From Fabrea salina (Eukaryota > Ciliophora > Heterotrichea > Heterotrichida > Fabreidae), in NCBI GenBank assembly GCA_022984795.1, contig JALIHJ010000031.1, positions 186,001-250,000 of the forward strand: a DNA stretch of 64,000 nt, given 5' to 3'. Position 1 is the stretch's first letter, and every line of letters starts with the position of its first letter. The position numbers and the translations under genes were made by a program. Positions 1-10,775 of this stretch are shown in pieces. The notes beneath the pieces were generated by a model. It worked only from the letters and a program-made list of their open reading frames with translations, ran no database searches and was not told the DNA's origin.

Positions 1-2055
1 AAAGTTACTGGTAAGGGAAGAACCAGTAGAGGAGCAGGAGTAGCCTGTAGGACATACTGGATTGCATACTCCTTGAACTAGGTGCCCCCTCTCGCACTCC
101 AAACAGTCAAATACTGAGGAGGAGTGACACTTTAGACAGTTTGGAGGACAGGAAAAAGACAGAAAATTGTTGATACTTAGGTCTAAAGCAATGAGTTGCT
201 GATTATAAGTAACTTCTGGACGATAGTCTCCAGTAACATAATAGTCCAGCTCGCACTCTATCAGAACGTTTGAGTTTGTTGTAATGCTACAGTCCATAGG
301 TCCTACTTTAACTTGAAGTTTAGAGGTGTCAGTTGGTAGGTTCTCCCCAGTAATTGTGACTAATTTTGAGCTCTCAGAAAAGCTTTTGACAATTACTTGG
401 AATGAACAGTCTCCTCTGCACAAAGCAAGTCTGTTATCAATCCATACCCTTAGCTGAGGTTTGGTTTCGTAAGTGCGCAAAAAGTCTGAAGGGATCACAA
501 ACCAGAATCGGGAATTTGAAGAAGCTTCGCGTAGAGTTTCTCCTTCAATTAAAGTTCCGCCTAAGTTGAATTTTAGGTCAGAAGAAACAGGATTTATATA
601 GCTTGGAAGCAGCGCATAAAGATAGTTGCCATAGCAGTAAACATACAAGTTAAAATAGGTTTCGCCAATGTAAGATTGTTGAAAGTAATTGCTGTTAGTG
701 CAGTCAATAGAGGTAAATATTTCTTTGGTTTGGCCTTTATAATTGAAAGGGTAATTAGAGTCAAGGGTGTTAGAGTTAACATCCACTCTTTTGACCATAG
801 GAAATCCATTCTTTTTTCCAGTGCCTGGCATTTCTATTCCTAAAGAAAAAGAATTGCGCCCTCCAGAACTCAAGTGTTCTACTTCAATGTAGTAGGACTC
901 TCCTGCCACTAAGGCTATAGGGCCTGACTGATTGTCTGTGGACACGAAGTACAGGTACTCATCTGACTCCTGGCTTGAATTAATGATTTCTTGCTTGTTT
1001 GAAGGACTAGAGTCTGAACTCAAGAACACCTTAACACTTCCTCTGAAAGAAGTGTAAAAGATATAGTTTCCACTGTAAGGAGCCTTAAACAGCCCATAGA
1101 TGAGTGAGTCGTAGTTTTCCATGGTTGTAGCTATAGCTCCCGAAGGAATGGTTGTTTTGCTTACAAATTCACTATCCACTCTAATGTTTCCGGGAGTGTA
1201 AGTTTCCTTCACAAGCCCTGCGCCTCCTTCGTAGTAATCCGCAGCTCCTGAGCCTAAGTAGCCTTCGTTGGTGCATTCTATAGTCCCAAAGCTAGCCTGA
1301 GTAACTGGAAACTCAATTCCATAAATATCCACCTTCACTCTAGAAGGGTCACTCGGAAATGAATTCCCGGTTATGGTCAAGGAGTTTCCTACAGAAACAG
1401 TGTCAACTGCAGCAATAGTTCTAAACCAGTACTCATTTCCTTCCAGTGTGTAACTTGCACCCGGCCACATAAGTCCCTCCACTACATAAGCTGATTCAAG
1501 ACTATCATAGAGTTCATACACCATGCTTTGGTCTTCATGAACGTTTTGCCCTATTTGGACATTTATAACGTATGGAGCTGAGTACTGTTCCAAAACATTG
1601 GGTTCAAAAGTAGCACTGACTCCTTCAATTTGGAGTTTAAGGTTAGCTTTATTAGATTCAAAAGCAAGAAAGTAAAAGTTAACAGAATCCCCAGCAGCTG
1701 CTTCATTAGGCATTAAGCTAATCAAAGGGTCGGGGTACCATAGCCATTCAAATGAAAGGGCTGCATATATTTCGATTGAGTTATGCAGAACCTCCAAACC
1801 GGGAGAAAATCCAGCAAGACTATCCCAGCCAGGAGTAAGGCACTCTATTTCGTCTGGTTTTACAGAAAGTATTTGGCATTGGGCTGTCGCTCCTAACTTG
1901 ACCTGGTAACTATCCGGATTCAAATCTTCAAAGACCCCCTTTAGAAACAAACTACTTAAGCCATAGAACCCGCCAGGGTTGACAATGCTTCTGTTGGGCC
2001 CGGCTATTTGGGTAACGGTGGCAGCGTGGCACAACCCAAGAATCATTATGATCAT
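1..2055 (-). CDS. Secreted TIG/PA14/Cys-rich surface protein, 3' end outside window
   Basis: One frame stays open from the ATG at 2055 to base 1 (685 codons, no stop), so the C-terminus lies outside the window. A short signal peptide (MIIMILGLCHA) is followed by a TIG-like segment (about residues 14-80), a second TIG-like segment (about 220-265), a PA14-type beta barrel (about 270-405; GLFKAPYSGNYIFYT and a distal YYIEVEH), a third TIG-like segment (about 550-605) and a furin-like Cys cluster starting near 630 (CPPNCLKC, CLEC, CPTGYSC). The order resembles fibrocystin-L/PKHD1L1-like and ciliate surface proteins. Extracellular location is inferred. The ATG sits 37 bp after the stop of the upstream gene and is preceded by CTAATAAAT. 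No intron is evident. Confidence 0.75.
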   Translation of the reverse strand, partial: MIIMILGLCHAATVTQIAGPNRSIVNPGGFYGLSSLFLKGVFEDLNPDSYQVKLGATAQCQILSVKPDEIECLTPGWDSLAGFSPGLEVLHNSIEIYAALSFEWLWYPDPLISLMPNEAAAGDSVNFYFLAFESNKANLKLQIEGVSATFEPNVLEQYSAPYVINVQIGQNVHEDQSMVYELYDSLESAYVVEGLMWPGASYTLEGNEYWFRTIAAVDTVSVGNSLTITGNSFPSDPSRVKVDIYGIEFPVTQASFGTIECTNEGYLGSGAADYYEGGAGLVKETYTPGNIRVDSEFVSKTTIPSGAIATTMENYDSLIYGLFKAPYSGNYIFYTSFRGSVKVFLSSDSSPSNKQEIINSSQESDEYLYFVSTDNQSGPIALVAGESYYIEVEHLSSGGRNSFSLGIEMPGTGKKNGFPMVKRVDVNSNTLDSNYPFNYKGQTKEIFTSIDCTNSNYFQQSYIGETYFNLYVYCYGNYLYALLPSYINPVSSDLKFNLGGTLIEGETLREASSNSRFWFVIPSDFLRTYETKPQLRVWIDNRLALCRGDCSFQVIVKSFSESSKLVTITGENLPTDTSKLQVKVGPMDCSITTNSNVLIECELDYYVTGDYRPEVTYNQQLIALDLSINNFLSFSCPPNCLKCHSSSVFDCLECERGHLVQGVCNPVCPTGYSCSSTGSSLTSNF

Positions 2056-2092
2056 ATTTATTAGCTTATAACTGCCATTTAAAACTTAGCCC

Positions 2093-5000
2093 TCACAATT
2101 CTTTTAAACTTGATTTGGTAGTTAAGAACTTAGCAACCATAAAAACCAGTATCACCAAATTTCCGACAGGCAAAGCAACATACCTCACAATAACAAGAAT
2201 AGCACTCTTGTCGTCAAGGTTTTCAAAAATGATAACTAGGAGTGAACACCCACACGTCCACAAAGGCAAAAGGTAAGCGAAAATCTTGATAACATTGTAA
2301 GACTTACATATGCAAGGCTGCATCTTAAAACTCAGAATGAACAAAAAGACAAACACCAAAATCATCACTGAGAGCTTCATCCAAACCCAATCAGAGTTGA
2401 AAAACACCCCAAAAGAAGCAATGATTACTTTTCCTTGAGACTCCAACACTAAAAAGGTTGAGTCAAATTTTATATCAAGGTTCCTATTTTGGTACTGCAT
2501 GCTGGGGTACAATAGAGTTGCTATGGGATAGTAAGCTAGGAAGCATACTACACTAGGTACAAAGTACTTAAGAGAGTGCCTTTGAGAAAAGCACTCCATC
2601 TCTTTTGCTATTAGTTCTTTTTCGTCAAAGTTACAAGCTATGCCACTTAACATGTTACAGACTAAGTTTAAGTACATAGTTTTGCTCAGTAACTGACAGA
2701 ACTTTGACAGAAAGTACTGAACGCTTGGGAAAAGAAGCATCAGTTCCGTCCTCGCTTATAGCCAAAGTGCCTTTTTTGATGTGCTTGCGTGCAAAAAACA
2801 CCAGAACAACCAACACCACTGCAGACCCTATGCTTGAGTAAAACACATAGTCCCAGTAGTCAACACTTATGTTGAAGTTACCAAAAGACTCCTGACTTTT
2901 TCTAGTACTTTCGAAGAAATCAATTCCAGAGTACATTCCTGTCCAGCAGTAAGTCAGTATTTCAATAGTGTGGAAAATTACAGCTGAAAAGTTTTGTGAG
3001 TTATTTCTGATCTCAAACACAAACCCGCCCCTGATTTCATGCTCGGCCTCTGCTTTAGAAGTTTCAATTCTACTGCCTAAGATTTCGCACAGACTCTCCC
3101 AGTCAGGACAAGGCAGCTTTGCAGTTTCAGCTACCATTTCATTTTCGATTTCTAGTTCCCTTAGCTTTTCTTCTAGTTTGCCGCTATCTACAGTAAACAA
3201 ATTCACTACTTTAAGGAAAAGGTACTCGAGGCAGCCCAAAACTTTGCTGGAGAGCTTGTTTAGTTTCTCTAAAAAGCAGTCAATTGCCTTAGAAAACTTG
3301 CTGATTTCAGGCTCAATTATTTCAAAAGAGTGTTCTGACTCAGTGCTGTACTCAACTTCTGAAAGGTTCTCTGGCAAGTAAACTTGGTTCCAAATAAATT
3401 TCTCGTCTTCTATCATAAGTAACTTAGGATTCTTGGCTTTTTTCCAGGTTTTATAAGTGGTTATGCTGTTTAGGTTGATTGGTAGCAAAGGTTTCTGGAT
3501 TGGGTTAAATTCTAGCAACTCAGAGAACAAAGCAGGCGGTTTTGGCAGGAACTCAAGTCTGGCATAATTAGCTTCGGGCACTTGGATTTGTTCAAGCACT
3601 TGGTTTTTCTCTTCAAAGAATTCAAAAACGAACTCAACGAAAAACTTGTTTTTGTCTTCCAAAAGGGGCACTTTCTTGTTGTAAGCACTTTTAACTATCC
3701 AAGGAACTACTGACTTGTAAAACAGCTCAAAGTCTAACTTTTGTACTCCAAAGTTTCTAGTTACTTTTTTGAATTCTTGTTTAATACTTTTTGGCTCAAT
3801 AAGAATGTTGCACTTTTCAATGAAGCTTTTAAGGCTCCTAAGACTCATTTTAAGGTTTCGGTTGCTGAATTCTTTTGTGAACAAGTTTTTGTAAACTAGT
3901 TTTTGTATTTGAGGTTTCTTTTTTAAGTGGTTAACTTTGTAAGTGTAGTCAAGTTTTTTTTTAATACTTGAGAAGTCCCAGTTAGTGTAGAAACTTGGTT
4001 CTTGAAGTTCAAAAACTTGAGGAGTTTTAGTAGTGCTAGAGGTTTTGGAGCTTAGCTTAATTAGTTCTTGATGGCCTTCTGGATAACACCCAGTTTGTAT
4101 GTACCCATAAATGACTTTACTTTCAACAGAATCTTCTATAAAAGAATTAGACGGAACAGTCATATAAGGTTTATACTTTTCTTTGTAAGTGGGCTTTTTG
4201 ATTCTGATTGGCTCAGGCTTGTTTGTGTTCAAAAAGTTTTTAGGTCTCAAACAACCGATTTCGAGTTTCCTGTTTCTGCTTTTCATGAACTTAGAGCTGA
4301 GTTCTGACTCTTTTTTCTCTCTTTTCAAGTTAGACTTTTCAATTTTCTTTTTTAGCTTTTTGGACTTTTTGTAAACTACTAACTTCTTGGCAAACTTTAA
4401 GTCGACTTCGTTAACTTCTAAGTCCACATAATTCACAATCACTTTTTCCAGCAAGATTCTGTCAAACACTTCGCGTTCAGTTGCTTCGAACTTGTCAAAA
4501 ACTACTCTTAAAGTAGACTTTTTACACTTGACTCTTCTATTCGAAAGTTCTTTTTTAAGGTTAGCACAACAGAACTTTGAAACCTTTTCGTACTCCATGC
4601 GCTTGAACACTATGTTTAAAGTTACACTGATAGTGCTCACAAACAACATCAGCAGTACAAAAAACATACCAATTGCTAGAGTTGCTAGTTTTTCTTCGTT
4701 CTCTCCTTTAGATATGTAAAAAGGGATCAGACAAAGAAAAGGCACGTTCACAAACGGCCACCACAAAGAAAGCAAGTAAGACACTATAGCTCTTCCGTGC
4801 TGTCTCAGCACAAACTTAATTTCTATGATAAACAGAAAAAAAGCACAAGTAATCAAACCCCCTGTTAAAACAGCCAGAAAAGTTTGCAGTTTAATGGGGT
4901 CTACCAGCAAACACGCAGAGGTTCCCAGTATTGCTAAGAAGCTTAGAATTGTCTTTTTTTGGCAGCTTTTTTTCTTTTGAAGGTGTTTTAGTTGTAGTTG

Positions 5001-6596
5001 TGTTTTGGTTTCTTGTTTGTTAAGTATTGTTTGCTTTAGAGGAAGCTCAGGCACACTGGGTTCTTTTTGGTATAAAGTTAAGTTTTGAGTCACTGCTGAA
5101 AGCACTACTGAGTAAAGCATAACTACCAAACACCCCAGTATAAGCGGATCTGGACTAGAAAGGTCTTCAAATATAGCGTAACACAACAACCAGTAACCCA
5201 CTATGTAGCCTATTGTATAAATAAAGTCTGCAAAGTCACTTCCTAAGAAAACTTTTAGTCTCAGCAAAATAATGTTGATCTTTCTTTTGATTTCAGTTGA
5301 AATTGACTTAGCTAAAAAGAAAAGAACTACTAACGAGCTTGAAAGAACTAAAACTACGTTAGTAGTAATAAAAACAAAGTCACCTATGACTTCTTCTATG
5401 TTAAGTGGGTAAAGAATGGTTAGTGGCAGTAAAACCCCAGTAAAGCACATCATCACAGTAAACTGGTAGCCTTTTTTGTTTTGCTCATGGACCATAGCCA
5501 TAAGCACCCAAAACAACAGTGATAAAAGGTACCCAACTACTACTAAGTTTCTAAGAAGCACTTTTTCAAAGCTAAACCCTAGAACCTGAGAAAGCGGTGC
5601 CAACACCATTGTGAACAAAAACAACATGTAAAAGATCTTCAACTGTCTTTTAGAGTTACACGAACTGTATACAACTCCTGAGTACCCCAGCAAAGGAGTT
5701 GCAATCACGTAAAAAAAGTAGATGTGTGCTTTTTCTGATTGCTTTATTGTACCTAGCAAGTTGATGTGATCTCCTTCATAGTTACTGAGCTCTGTGTAAA
5801 TTTTGTACCAAGAAAATACTTGGGTGCCTGTTAAAATTGCCCCCACCACCAGTCCTGAAAGTTTGTTAATATGTTTTCCGATTTTTTTAGTGAAGTAATC
5901 ATCTTCCAGCATCTCAGGATACTTACTCAGCACTTCCAATGTAAAAGGGTCTGACTCTCCATTTTCCAAAATTTGCTTCCTTAAGAGCTCACTGTTTGAA
6001 GGGTACTTTACAAAGCAGCAAAGCTGGATAACAACCCACACAGTAACTGTGACTAAGTTAATAGGAATGATTGCACTCAAAAGGAACTCACTAAAGTTAT
6101 CCTGAGTAAGCGAGAGTTCTTCAAAGTCAAAGTCTGCGGTAAAGAAAACTCCTGAAAACAAAACCCCGAAAATAGCTATGGAAATGCTTGAAGTTATGAC
6201 TCCAGGAAGCTCTTTGTATGTTTTTGAAAGATTGGATCTTAAAAGTCTCAGAAAACTCGAAAAAGCTAGAGTAAAAGGAACCAAGAAGGCTATGTAGCGG
6301 TTCATAACATCAAACACACCTAAGCACAAAAAAACACTTCCAATCAGTAGCAAAATAAACTTCCTCAGTTTGTTCAGCCTCAGCACCACTAAACTTGTTG
6401 CACACAACCCTATGCACAGCCAGAAAATAGCTATAAAGTAATCAATCTTAACCAAAAAAACTGACCAAGTCAAAGAAAGCACTGAGTTAAGAAGCATTTC
6501 AAAGTAAGTAGATTTGCTCCAGGGAAAGTTGAGTTCTTTAAGTAAAACCTGAGTCCAAAGGTTTACTTTTCTAGAGGAGTTTTGACTACCTTCCAT
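2093..6596 (-). CDS. Giant multi-pass membrane protein, unknown function, probable 16-nt intron
   Basis: The main frame (2655-6596, 1313 codons) is joined here to a second frame (2093-2740) that carries the C-terminal membrane segments. Removing 16 nt at 2702-2717 fuses them into about 1495 aa. The first 600 residues hold about a dozen hydrophobic segments, then comes a Lys-rich cytosolic region of about 450 residues, and the C-terminal third has a few more membrane spans. I recognise no family. The join is uncertain: the candidate intron lacks the TA seen in the other introns, and the downstream frame has its own ATG at 2740, so two overlapping genes or an indel are possible. The start codon lies only 2 nt after the stop of the OSCA-like gene. 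Confidence 0.55.
2702..2717 (-). other. Possible 16-nt intron (weak)
   Basis: GTACTTTCTGTCAAAG on the minus strand would fuse the two membrane-protein frames. It has GT..AG ends and the right length modulo 3, but it lacks the TANNYAG ending shared by the other introns. An alternative 16-mer at 2693-2708 also restores frame. Confidence 0.35.
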
Positions 6597-6598
6597 AA

Positions 6599-8494
6599 TT
6601 AGTGATTAAGAATTAAAGAAGCATAACTCTGATTACTCATCATGTCGTAAGAGTTCAGCTGATGCTTACACTCAGAAAAAGTTGAGCACTCCTTTGCACA
6701 GACTTTAGTGCTTCTTCCGCTTAAAAAGTCAACTATCTTTTTCTGAAAGCTCAAAATGAAAACCATTAAAAACACAAAAGAAACAGCCAGCCAAAACAAA
6801 GGCTCTTCGAAGTTTAGATTGTTTTGAAAAGTAGTTTTATAAGCCACTGCAGAGTTGTAACAGTGCAACAGTCCTAGTACTACCCAGACAGTGATCAAGC
6901 TATTGTTGAATTCTTTAGTGTATTTGTAGGGCTTTCCACAGAACTCAAACAGAAACTTTTCTTTTAGGTAAAAAACAACCACTGAAAAGCCACACATAAT
7001 GTTTAAAAGAGGCATTCCGCCTGAGTAAGCGAAAAAAGCTAGAACTGTCAAAACCTCTGAAACCTGAGTAGGCATGTCTGACGTGCTCAGTTGCTTTGGA
7101 GGCTTTAAGTAACTCCACAAAAGCATGACTGAACTAACAACTAAATGATTCATAAGTATGAAGGTGATAGTTGAACCCACTCCTTGGTACCACTCCTTTG
7201 AAAAGCCTTCAACGTCTTTTAAGTTGTTTTCCTCTAAAGTTTCTTCGAAGGGCCCAGATACATAAGTTTTGGTGTTTATTAAGAAAAAAGCCAGTAGTGT
7301 GTTTTTCAGCATGCTAAAAAAAGAGCTTTTGAACCTATAAAGGTTCTTAGCTGTTTTAGTTTCAAACCTTAAAAACCTGCTTAGTTTCTTTGACAGCCAC
7401 TTAATACAGTTGTTAAGTAGCACTATGCATATCCCACCTAGAAACTTCACAAGCATTGAAAGCCTAAATAAATCAATAAACTCTTCACAAAACTCGTTTG
7501 TGTGTCTGGAGTTTAGTTCCTCCCAAGACTGTCCCTGGCACCAACATGAAGCTTCAAAGCTAGTGCTGTAGTGAGCTTTCGCGAACTCCAAGCTCGAGTT
7601 AGTTTCTAGAGTACAGTCTTTAGGAAACTGGTCGTCTACAGTCTTGATGTAGTAAACAATAGACACTGTGAAGACCAAAAAAGTCCTTGAAACCAAACTT
7701 ACACAAGCCAGCCTTAAAAGCTTTTTCCACAAAGGCACTTCAAGGTTCTCCCAAAGAATGTCTAGGGGTTCAGGGGCTTCTTTTACTTTGAGTTTGTAAG
7801 TAGATTTAAACTTTAAGTAACTAGGTGTTTTAAAGCACCCTTTATAAAGCTTTAAACACCTTTTTTTAGAGTGAGTGCTTTCAAAAACAACAAAAGCTCT
7901 GTCTATAAAGAGTTCTTGAGGGTTTTCAAGAACTAGTTGATCCTGAGCGGAGAGTTCACTGCCTAGTTTTAGTTTCCTCAGGACTCCTCTGTACTTCCTA
8001 GCCAAACAAACTTCTACTACACTTCCGAACTGACTGAAGTGGTGCTTAACTTCTTCAGTCGTCACCTCTTTCAAAGGGAGTTTCTTCACCTGCAAAGAAT
8101 TTTCAGAAACAGTTGATTCTAGTTTCTTTCTGACTAGAACTTTGGAACTCAGAGTGTAGTACACTCCAAACAACATAAACACCAAAGTACACAAAAAGTC
8201 AGCTATTAAAAGTCTTGTTTGTTTACTGGAATCACTGACTCCGCTCTGGTTCGCTACACTTAGAACATTGAAGTGCTTCATTCCAGGTTGGATGCCTTCT
8301 CCTGTAGAGTTTTCAATGATAGGCCATAAAGAAACTAAACTCACTACTAAAAAGCAACAACTAGTTTGTCTCAAAAATAAAAAGTACAGCTCAAAGCCAA
8401 GGTGGGTGTTTAAACTTGCTGGAGTCTCAATGAGTTCGGAGTTAGCTTTCTGAGGAGTTTCTTCAATAACTATTTTCAAAGAGTTTTCTGCCAT
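6599..8494 (-). CDS. OSCA/TMEM63 (CSC1-like) mechanosensitive cation channel
   Basis: A 631-residue multi-pass protein. The cytosolic loop between early membrane segments carries an RRM-like fold (VKHHFSQFGSVVEVCLA, then AFVVFES), followed by APEPLDILWENL, the hallmark of the calcium-dependent channel family (DUF221), and by the C-terminal pore membrane block. Family members are osmo- or mechanosensitive non-selective cation channels of the plasma membrane or endomembranes; the role here is inferred. The start MAENSLKI at 8494 is preferred because the frame upstream of it runs into the divergent gene that begins at 8511. It is shorter than animal TMEM63 (about 800 aa). Its stop is followed after 2 nt by the ATG of the next membrane-protein gene. 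Confidence 0.85.
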   Translation of the reverse strand: MAENSLKIVIEETPQKANSELIETPASLNTHLGFELYFLFLRQTSCCFLVVSLVSLWPIIENSTGEGIQPGMKHFNVLSVANQSGVSDSSKQTRLLIADFLCTLVFMLFGVYYTLSSKVLVRKKLESTVSENSLQVKKLPLKEVTTEEVKHHFSQFGSVVEVCLARKYRGVLRKLKLGSELSAQDQLVLENPQELFIDRAFVVFESTHSKKRCLKLYKGCFKTPSYLKFKSTYKLKVKEAPEPLDILWENLEVPLWKKLLRLACVSLVSRTFLVFTVSIVYYIKTVDDQFPKDCTLETNSSLEFAKAHYSTSFEASCWCQGQSWEELNSRHTNEFCEEFIDLFRLSMLVKFLGGICIVLLNNCIKWLSKKLSRFLRFETKTAKNLYRFKSSFFSMLKNTLLAFFLINTKTYVSGPFEETLEENNLKDVEGFSKEWYQGVGSTITFILMNHLVVSSVMLLWSYLKPPKQLSTSDMPTQVSEVLTVLAFFAYSGGMPLLNIMCGFSVVVFYLKEKFLFEFCGKPYKYTKEFNNSLITVWVVLGLLHCYNSAVAYKTTFQNNLNFEEPLFWLAVSFVFLMVFILSFQKKIVDFLSGRSTKVCAKECSTFSECKHQLNSYDMMSNQSYASLILNH

Positions 8495-8510
8495 TCTAGA
8501 GTCTTTAATA
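8495..8510. promoter_or_regulatory. 16-bp divergent promoter/leader
   Basis: Only 16 bp (CTAGAGTCTTTAATA core) separate the ATG of the OSCA-like gene (minus) from the ATG of the 195-aa gene (plus). Any promoter or 5' UTR must extend into coding sequence or be extremely short. Confidence 0.6.
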
Positions 8511-9098
8511 ATGGACAACGTAGACCCACTCAACACTACAGAACCAGAAGCACAACACACCTCGGTAGTGTCAGGCAACAGGTACCTCGTCAAACACACT
8601 TCACAACTAAACAAAGGAGAAGTCACAAAGGCTGAAAGCGAAGCAAAGAAGCCAGAACAAGGCAGAGTGTGGTGGATAGCAGTAGGCAAAGACCTAGACC
8701 CTCAGAACTTCCAAAAAGACCACTACCAAAGCGTGCTAGTTCACATAGTTGGCTATGGACTTGGTTCGGACAACTCCAAGCTGGGACTCAGGTCCTGCGA
8801 CAACACTGTAGTGCTTGCTCGGGCTTTTGAAGTTGAGAAGTCAGCAGTTGAAGAAATGCAAGGAGTCCAAATAGGGACATGGGAAGAAGCCCCTCTTTAC
8901 TCATGCGTGTTCGAAAAGGAAGTAGACAGAACCCTTCAACTAGACCAAGAATGGGAACTCCTCAAACAAAGCTTCCAGTACGAAGAACTGCCACTTGCTT
9001 ATTATTGGTACAGAGAAACTGGCAAGTTTCCCGCCAAAGCCCACAGACACCCACCTCCTTCAAGGGCCTTAGAAGTGGTTCAGTCTCTAAATAACTAA
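8511..9098 (+). CDS. Conserved-looking orphan, 195 aa
   Basis: The frame is intact, with normal-looking codon use, and starts 16 bp from the divergent OSCA-like gene. The protein is acidic to neutral and has no signal peptide or membrane segment. It has a globular central part (residues about 45-120, including RVWWIAVGKDLDP and a following VLVHIVGYGLG) and a Pro/His-rich tail. I do not recognise a family. The convergent neighbour CFAP20 ends 25 bp downstream. Confidence 0.6.
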   Translation: MDNVDPLNTTEPEAQHTSVVSGNRYLVKHTSQLNKGEVTKAESEAKKPEQGRVWWIAVGKDLDPQNFQKDHYQSVLVHIVGYGLGSDNSKLGLRSCDNTVVLARAFEVEKSAVEEMQGVQIGTWEEAPLYSCVFEKEVDRTLQLDQEWELLKQSFQYEELPLAYYWYRETGKFPAKAHRHPPPSRALEVVQSLNN

Positions 9099-9123
9099 GT
9101 TGTACCATATAAAGAATAACTTA

Positions 9124-9696
9124 TTACTGCTTCTGTATGGGCAGGAATAACTTGAACTCAGGAGGCAGTTCTTCTTCAGAGTACAAACGGTCAGAGAAGT
9201 AAATCCTTCTAATCCTGCAGTTAGCGTGGATTTGCACACGCAGTGTTTCAATGTAGTTGGTGCCGTAAGCTCGTCTAGTGAAGTCGCTCAAGTTGAACTG
9301 GATCTGGTTCCAACCCTCATCAAGTCTCATAGGCATAGTGCAGATGAAAGGCTTGACTCTAGTTGTACTTTGGTAGTTTGAAGCCCTAAAACGGCGCCTA
9401 ATATTTTTGTCGTCTAATACCTGTACCTCGAAAGTGAAATACTTTTTGAGATTCTTGATGATCATAACCAGAAAAGGAAGCTTGATTCCTAGAGTTTTAG
9501 TGGATTCTGCAGGACAGGTGATATATGTCGTCGAAACGTTAGTCCCCATTATTTCCAGCACTGAGCTTTGGATGTCTTGATCAGTTATGCGCTTTATATG
9601 GCCATTCTGCACGTTCTTGTCCCAGATTTGTAGTGGCTTCGCTCCTATGCTGTAGAGAATGGACAAGAAACCAGACTGAAACGTATTCTTAAACAT
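9124..9696 (-). CDS. CFAP20: Cilia- and flagella-associated protein 20 (BUG22/GTL3)
   Basis: The full-length 190 residues match the family from end to end: [18 protein letters not shown] at the start, [21 protein letters not shown], the [15 protein letters not shown] block and the [13 protein letters not shown] / [10 protein letters not shown] block. CFAP20 is a microtubule inner protein at the inner junction of axonemal doublets; loss alters ciliary waveform, and in Paramecium BUG22 is needed for normal swimming. The length equals the usual about 193 residues. It is a single exon with a clear ATG. Confidence 0.97.
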   Translation of the reverse strand: MFKNTFQSGFLSILYSIGAKPLQIWDKNVQNGHIKRITDQDIQSSVLEIMGTNVSTTYITCPAESTKTLGIKLPFLVMIIKNLKKYFTFEVQVLDDKNIRRRFRASNYQSTTRVKPFICTMPMRLDEGWNQIQFNLSDFTRRAYGTNYIETLRVQIHANCRIRRIYFSDRLYSEEELPPEFKLFLPIQKQ

Positions 9697-9740
9697 TTTT
9701 ACATAAGTTCAATTTGAAGAACCAGGTTAAATATTAATAG

Positions 9741-10772
9741 TCAGTTGCCTTTTGGTTCTAAAGAAAGGAACCTGTGCAGAAGGGCTTCTTTGGATTCTTC
9801 TGAGAATTTGGATTCCTGGAGTTCTTGTTCTTTTTGTTGGAGTTTTTTTTGTAGGGAGGCTTGCTGAAGGGACTTTTTTTCAAGGGCTCTTTTGAGTTCT
9901 AGTTGTTTAGCTGACTGGGTTTCGAGTTTGTCTTTGAACAAGTTAAGGTCTTGGAGTTCCCTAGTTAGTTTTTCCTCTACTATACTGTATTCGTGCTTTT
10001 TGGTTTCTAAGTCTTCCCAAAGGTTGCTTACTATTTCTTGGGAAGCTCTGTAAAATACTTCTTCAACTATGCAGCTTGCAATTTGGTTGCTTAGGTCTTT
10101 TTGGGTTTCTAGCAACTTGGCTTTAAGTGTTTCAGTGTGGTGTTCTTTTTGCTTTATTAAATTTTCTCTTATAAACAAGTTTTGGTAGGTTTGTTCTAGT
10201 TCGGCTGTTTTAAGTCTTAGTTCAGTTTCTAAGTAACTAAGTTCTTGGTTTGTGTTGGGGAAAACTGGAGTTCTGCACTCTTCAAAAGACTCCATAAAGC
10301 TTACTGAGTCCTCTCCGAAACTTAGTTTTTTCCTTATGCTTTCTTCTTTAAAAGCACTTTCAAGGCTTTTTTCTCTTTCATCTAGTTCTTTTTGTTTGTT
10401 AAGTAGTTCTTTATTCATGTTTTCTAGGTTTTTTTGTTTTTTAGTTAGACTTTTGCTTAGAGACTCTATTGTTCTTAGCCGGTCGTGGGCTTTTTTTAGA
10501 AGTGAGTTCAAAAGGTAAGACCCACTGGAAGGCACTTCTGGTTCCTTAGGCTTTTTTGGTTTGTGAGAGTACTTAGGCGGAGTAGTTCTAGATTTGAGTT
10601 CAGATAACTTTTGGTCAATTATTCCAATAGACTCGTTAAGTTGAATTGAGTCGGTTGAAGGCTGTTTTTGAGGTTTGTGCTTCTTAATGAACTCAGAGAG
10701 TCTTTTACTGCTGGACTTAGTTAGAGCTTCGGGTTGGGTGCTAGGACTAATTACTCAATACCTTTTAGACAT
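9741..10772 (-). CDS. Coiled-coil protein, 338 aa, one 15-nt intron
   Basis: The coding frame reaches upstream through a 15-nt intron to ATG 10772, giving the N-terminus MSKS^PSTQPEALTKSSSKRL. Residues about 75 onward are a long heptad-rich coiled coil (KKQKNLENMNKELLNKQKEL and similar) down to the C-terminus; the first 75 residues are basic and probably disordered. No specific family is recognised; a cytoskeletal or basal-body role is a guess from composition. The upstream gene ends just 3 nt before this ATG (TAA TAA ATG). Confidence 0.75.
10747..10761 (-). other. 15-nt intron
   Basis: GTATTGAGTAATTAG interrupts codon 4 (AG^T, phase 2) of the coiled-coil gene. T9-A10 and YAG match the other introns. 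The unspliced frame would stop at TGA inside it. Confidence 0.85.
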
Positions 10773-10775
10773 TTA

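Noticed and set aside
2968-4719. Plus-strand ORFs opposite the giant membrane protein
   Set aside because: They lie wholly inside a long well-behaved minus-strand frame and show no domain.
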